NCBI GenBank assembly: GCA_032718475.1
Contig: JAUCBJ010007043.1
Location: 1-64,000 of the forward strand
Source of the DNA: Nemertoderma westbladi
Taxonomy: Eukaryota; Xenacoelomorpha; Nemertodermatida; Nemertodermatidae
Length of the DNA: 64,000 bases
Direction of reading: 5' to 3'
This document shows positions 60,295 to 64,000 of this stretch, piece by piece (position 1 is the stretch's first letter; every line of letters begins with the position of its first letter). The translations under genes and the position numbers were made by a program. A model generated the notes under the pieces. It had not been told where the DNA came from, ran no database searches, and was given only the letters and a program-made list of their open reading frames with translations.

Positions 60295-61883
60295 TGTTTG
60301 CATTGTCTGCGGAATAGGTTTATTGAATTATTATATTTCAACTTAGATATTTTTCTCGCATTTAATTGACATAGACGATCTTCAATATTGCTCCATGTTA
60401 CTTGAGGGTTGTATTTCTTTACGGCCCCTACAATATTGACTGCCAAAGGTGAGCCATGGCATTTAGATATTAAATGTTTAATTTCTGCCATCTTTGAAAT
60501 TTCTCTATCTCCAAGCCATTTTGAAAGTAACTCAGAACATTGAGGTTTATTTAATCCTACCGTAACATTAATTTCAGATACGTTATTTGAACAATCAGAA
60601 GAAATACAGTTCTTATCACGCGTTGTCAGCATAATTTGACAATTTATATCAAAAGCTTCTACTACAAATTCATCCCAAACATCATCCAATATTATCAAAA
60701 ACCGTTTTTTGGGATGGTTGTGAATAATTTTGTTCAATTCATTTCTACAGCTCTTAATACTAAACAACTGGCTGACTAAATGAGAACTTGTTTCATCTAA
60801 CATTAAACAGATTTCTTTCATTTTCTCCAGGAGACTATTTTCACCACCAAGACCAACTCCCAAAGGTCCAACATGCTGCCAAATGATCCCATCAGGAAAT
60901 GAGTTTATAATAACTTCATTATTTATTGCATCGAGAGCCAAAGTTGATTTTCCTATGGCGGGCATACCTGATATAACAACCCAACCTGGTTGATCTTTCA
61001 AATCAATCAAACATTTTCTAATGTTTTCTACCCATTCTGGACGAGGAATGTGAGGGTTAGGAACTTTTGGAACTCCCCAACGTTGAAGAAAAAATGTTGG
61101 AATTTCTGGAATGTATGATGAATGGAATGCTAAAAGGTGAACTGAGAACGACAAGTTGTCAAATACTTGTGGTCGCGAAACAATTGAACTCTCTTGAGTA
61201 CCGCGATGTACTATGTCATAATTCCTCAACAACGGTAGTAAATCAACTTTAACATCATCCCCAGCTGTGTCTTTATTTAATATATTATCAACTACTTTAC
61301 AAATAAGATGAATAAAATGCGTCCCTTGGTCTTGATAATTTGGTAGCTCCTCTCCTGGACTGCAACCGATTGCTACAGCTATATGCTCAAATTTACGATC
61401 ATTAAAATGTAAATTGAACTCCGGATAAGGGTTGGATTGACAGGCTTCTACAAAGAATATGCGAGGTTTTGATGGCGGACCACTTAGTGCCAAACATTCT
61501 GTTGAGAATAATTCCACAATATTTTTTATAAGAACATGTTGACCATTAGAACAAACAAGCTCACCTTCAATTCCGTGACTCATTAGGAACACAAATAAAC
61601 AATCAATCTCATCTAATTCTTTGCGATTACTAAAGTTTGTTAGGAATTGTATCAACTCATCATCTGTTATGTTCTTCTTCACTTCACCTTTCTCATCTAT
61701 ATATTCCTCTATTTCACAACCCAACTTACTCTTGCCTCCAAATATTTCCTTAATGCATTGTACATCATGTGATGACCCTTCTCCTCTGTTAGAGTATTTA
61801 GTACCACCATAATCTGTAATATTTATTATCAGACACAATTTTTTAACATCTCCTGTAATTTTATATGAGTTCGATTCTGCCAT
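60295..61883 (-). CDS. Caspase-NB-ARC fusion protein (Apaf-1-like), N-terminal exon
   Basis: ATG 61883; about 529 residues before the GD repeat, and the frame stays open to 59919. Residues 15-255 are a caspase domain: LCLIINITDY, NRGEGSSHDV (S1-pocket Arg33 and nearby Asp), LFVFLMSHGIEGE (catalytic His103), RIFFVEACQS (catalytic Cys148; usual pattern QACRG), then the small-subunit part CSPGEELPNYQDQGTHFIHL. Residues 280-500 are an Apaf-1-type NB-ARC ATPase: PGWVVISGMPAIGKSTLAL (Walker A, K312), KKRFLIILDDVWDE (Walker B), IMLTTRD (sensor 1) and CHGSPLAV (GxP). There is no CARD; the protease occupies its place. The linker between large and small subunit is only about 16 residues, so it may act as a single chain. 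Function is inferred: nucleotide-driven assembly that brings its own caspase domains together. The HD2-coding exon at 57,954-58,293 is the probable continuation. What follows residue 520 is uncertain (weak donors only). Confidence 0.85.
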
Positions 61884-62939
61884 AACATAGAATAAACTGT
61901 GTAGTTTATTGAGCCGTTGAGTTATGTTGCACGCAGGTAATTTATCAAGATATTACTACTATTGTCATTGTCAATAAAGTACAAAGTTGTTAAAGAGTTT
62001 ACAACTACTGTTAATTATAATTATAATGATGTACGCAAATATATAACAAAGCCTTCCTCAAGTGAGGAATTTAATCAACTTACTGCAGTGCCGGATTAAG
62101 CCTCTGGTGGCCCTAAGGCGCATTTTAGTAATATCCAAAAATGGCCCAAAAATTGATATTTTCCGCAAACCCTTTCAAAAGAAAAAGCTGCTAAAAACAA
62201 CTGAAATAATTGTGGAAATGTTGCGAAGGAAATATAAAGTATTTTCGTTGGATGACTGCGTGCAAATAAGTGCTGAGTACTTTAATAATAAGTACTTTGC
62301 AAAAATAGTTTTAATCAGTCGGTAAGAACTCCAAAATTGGACTTCAAGTCCAATTTTAGACTTCAAGTCTTTTTCAAGTTTTTTTTTTAGACTCCAAAGT
62401 CCAATTTTGGACTTTAGTACAACTCCAAGTGTACTGGTACCCATATGAGCATATGACTGTATGAATAGATCATAGAGATAGTACATCATGGCCCCAAACA
62501 GTCAAACACCCAGCCCAGACCCAATACTGAATACTGGAATAGCATACATAGCTGCATAACTTGCATAATGCATTAGTGTAGTGTAGTGTATATCGGTATT
62601 AAATCAATACTGCACTGTAATGGACTAGTACAGTGGTACTGGCAGACTGGTACATACATATTACAATATATTACAATTGCAATGCAACATTCTTTTAACG
62701 ATCAAATTAATTAATATAAGTAGATAAGCAGGGATGATCCACGTACAGTAGTTACTTTTTGCGGTAGTGGTATGGCTTTGCGGTAACCATAGCGATGTTT
62801 ACCGCAGTAGCGGTAGTTGAATTATACCTTAAATTGAAATTGAAATTGTTTAATTGACATCAAAAAAGTAAAGTAAATCTGCATAATCAAACATTACCGG
62901 TAAGAACAAGATATCAAGATAATCCATTATACAGGTCAG
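61884..62939. other. Upstream region; possible transposon end
   Basis: Presumed 5' flank of the caspase fusion gene, then unique AT-rich DNA. At 62,083 cagtgccggattaagcc resembles the end of hAT-like elements, but no partner end is seen. At 62,330-62,430 short inverted phrases (ttggacttcaagtccaattt) form a potential hairpin cluster. No gene is recognised. Confidence 0.35.
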
Positions 62940-64000
62940 GTCAGGTATTCTAGGTCATTGATCAAGAAAACTTGCCACCTCCATGCAGCATAAAGGAGGT
63001 GCCACCTGTAGCTGCATAGACCCTCTTACTAGGGCAAATCTGGTCCTGTAACTAGGACCCCTTCGTTCTGGGATAAGGACGCCCCTGGTCCTGGATTAAA
63101 AACCCATATACTTGGCTGCAGGGGTATATGGCCTGACCAGGCAGATGGTGATCTACCAATGGCTGGTCAGGAGTAGAGTGTTCTCATGTCCACTCTGAGA
63201 GCACTTCACTGCGACCTGCACCTGGCAGCAAGGGTACAGAGCATGACCCAGCAGATGAGCTGCAACAGCCAATGGTGGGTCATGTGCGCCAGAGTAGATA
63301 TGGGTGATGGGCCTCATATCTGACTCCATTGCGACACCCACCCTGTGGAATGGCAAACCAGGGTGTGGTATTTGCCCCGAGAGCTGACTCGGCAAAAAAG
63401 CACCCCCCAACCCCCACTATGGATTACATTAGCAATGCGGAGGTCCGGCCACTAGAGGCCAGTGGAATTACCGGACACAATCGGTCTCACAGGCGTCAGT
63501 TAACTCCTGACCGGCTGCCTGTCTCACCCACTACTGGAGAGAGAGCAGCCAACAATTCTTTGAGTCCCTCTCCTGATGACCTTTCTGGCCCAAACCATGG
63601 GTCACCAGGAAGGCCCGATTGTGATGGGGAGAGGGATTCTGGAGTTGGAGGCTACTCTCATGTTCCACCCCGTCCAACAAGACCATTGGTGAATCTGAGG
63701 CAAGTCACAAGACTAGCCTCAGTAAACACCCTAACACTCGGGTCCCCAATGCGACAAGGTGAGCTGACTGCCTTGGCAGATAAGCTTTCTCTTAGCGCAG
63801 TGGGTGTTCAAGAGCACCGAATGCAGACTGGACAGACTGATGAGGTTCTGATTAAGGACATGGGGTGCGGTTGGCGACTCGCCCTTGCGTCAGCAGATGA
63901 TAGTGGCAATGGTGGAATTGGTCTATTGATGAATCCAACTGCACATGCAGCATTGGACAAAATAGACTAAATCTCTAACCGCATCATCCGTTGCCACTTC
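62940..64000 (+). mobile_element. RTE-like LINE, 5' part, running off the window
   Basis: A GC-richer 5' region (62,940-63,330) contains two related blocks (ctgaccaggcagatggtga and catgacccagcagatgagc, each closed by an inverted ggtcag or gggtcatg). An open frame then leads into an endonuclease start: SVNTLTLGSPMRQGELTALA, VGVQEHRMQ (catalytic Glu), GWRLALASADDSGNGGIGLL, ISNRIIRCHF. The LGVQEHR and GNGGVGxLL motifs fit RTE-type endonucleases. A TAA at 63968-63970 interrupts the frame between KID and ISNR (one base from AAA), so this copy is probably dead. The RT, if present, lies right of the window. Confidence 0.7.
63350..63970 (+). pseudogene. RTE-like LINE ORF, N-terminal part, interrupted by a stop
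   Basis: The first ATG is 63350. About 120 residues of Pro/Ser/Arg-rich sequence precede the endonuclease domain (from about SVNTLTL). The frame stops at 63970, but the same frame continues with ISNRIIRCHF to the window end, so the stop is a point mutation within the endonuclease. Confidence 0.6.

Noticed and set aside
59855-60346. His-Arg, Ala-Ile, Trp-Arg and Met-Ala dipeptide frames
   Set aside because: Other-frame readings of the (GCCATC)n microsatellite. Only the Gly-Asp frame is linked to a real gene.
62083-62510. hAT-like transposon starting cagtgccggattaag
   Set aside because: Only one end-like motif; no inverted partner or target duplication was found within the next kilobase.

Overview
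This is a eukaryotic, almost certainly metazoan, nuclear window. Genes have GT-AG introns, families are animal-specific (a Delta-type Notch ligand, tubulin cofactor C, a Sam68-like KH protein, an Apaf-1-like NB-ARC protein), and the DNA is AT-rich and dense in non-LTR retrotransposons and tandem repeats. Motifs such as taggcctac and taccggta recur in the unique DNA, which reminds me of marine invertebrates (possibly deuterostomes), but the species cannot be fixed from sequence alone.

Layout. 1-1.2 kb: 39-bp minisatellite. 1.6-5.7 kb (+): 3' half of a Delta-like gene (7 EGF repeats, TM segment, cytoplasmic tail); the last exon seems to supply only the final Val and stop, giving a TTEV PDZ-ligand end. 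5.7-9.5 kb: no intact gene, one dead LINE tail. 9.5-10.9 kb: a dispersed repeat whose CCAAT-bearing 35-bp unit has expanded about 34-fold, followed by two octamer motifs and a TATA box. 12.8-17.3 kb: 30-33 bp minisatellite. 17.9-24.15 kb: nearly complete three-ORF LINE, killed by one frameshift and one stop. 24.2-24.9 kb: long fold-back element. 25.4-28.7 kb: a LINE C-terminal coding stretch in which 58 bp has amplified 53-fold. 29.3-31.4 kb: 36-bp minisatellite and a truncated RT. 32.4-33.4 kb (-): intronless TBCC. 34.2-35.8 kb: two unexpanded copies of the dispersed repeat around a piggyBac-type MITE. 35.8-45.1 kb: 9 kb of satellite built on an 18-bp progenitor. 48.1-49.2 kb (-): intronless KH/RGG protein. 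51.1-52.3 kb: 1.2-kb element with 58-bp perfect TIRs. 53.3-56.5 kb (+): CR1/L2-like LINE with an intact ORF2. 57.5-57.7 kb (-): dead LINE tail. 58.0-61.9 kb (-): a caspase/Apaf-1 fusion gene interrupted by a (GCCATC)n array. 62.9-64 kb: start of an RTE-like LINE that runs off the end.

The most interesting locus is the minus-strand gene at 58.0-61.9 kb. It joins a caspase protease domain directly to an Apaf-1-type NB-ARC ATPase. A separate exon matches the Apaf-1 helical domain 2 that normally precedes the WD40 propellers. Protease and oligomerising switch would then be one polypeptide, where vertebrates use an adaptor (CARD-Apaf-1) plus a separate caspase. The second theme is the origin of minisatellites: two arrays can be traced within this same window to single-copy ancestors (a promoter-like dispersed repeat and a LINE coding segment).
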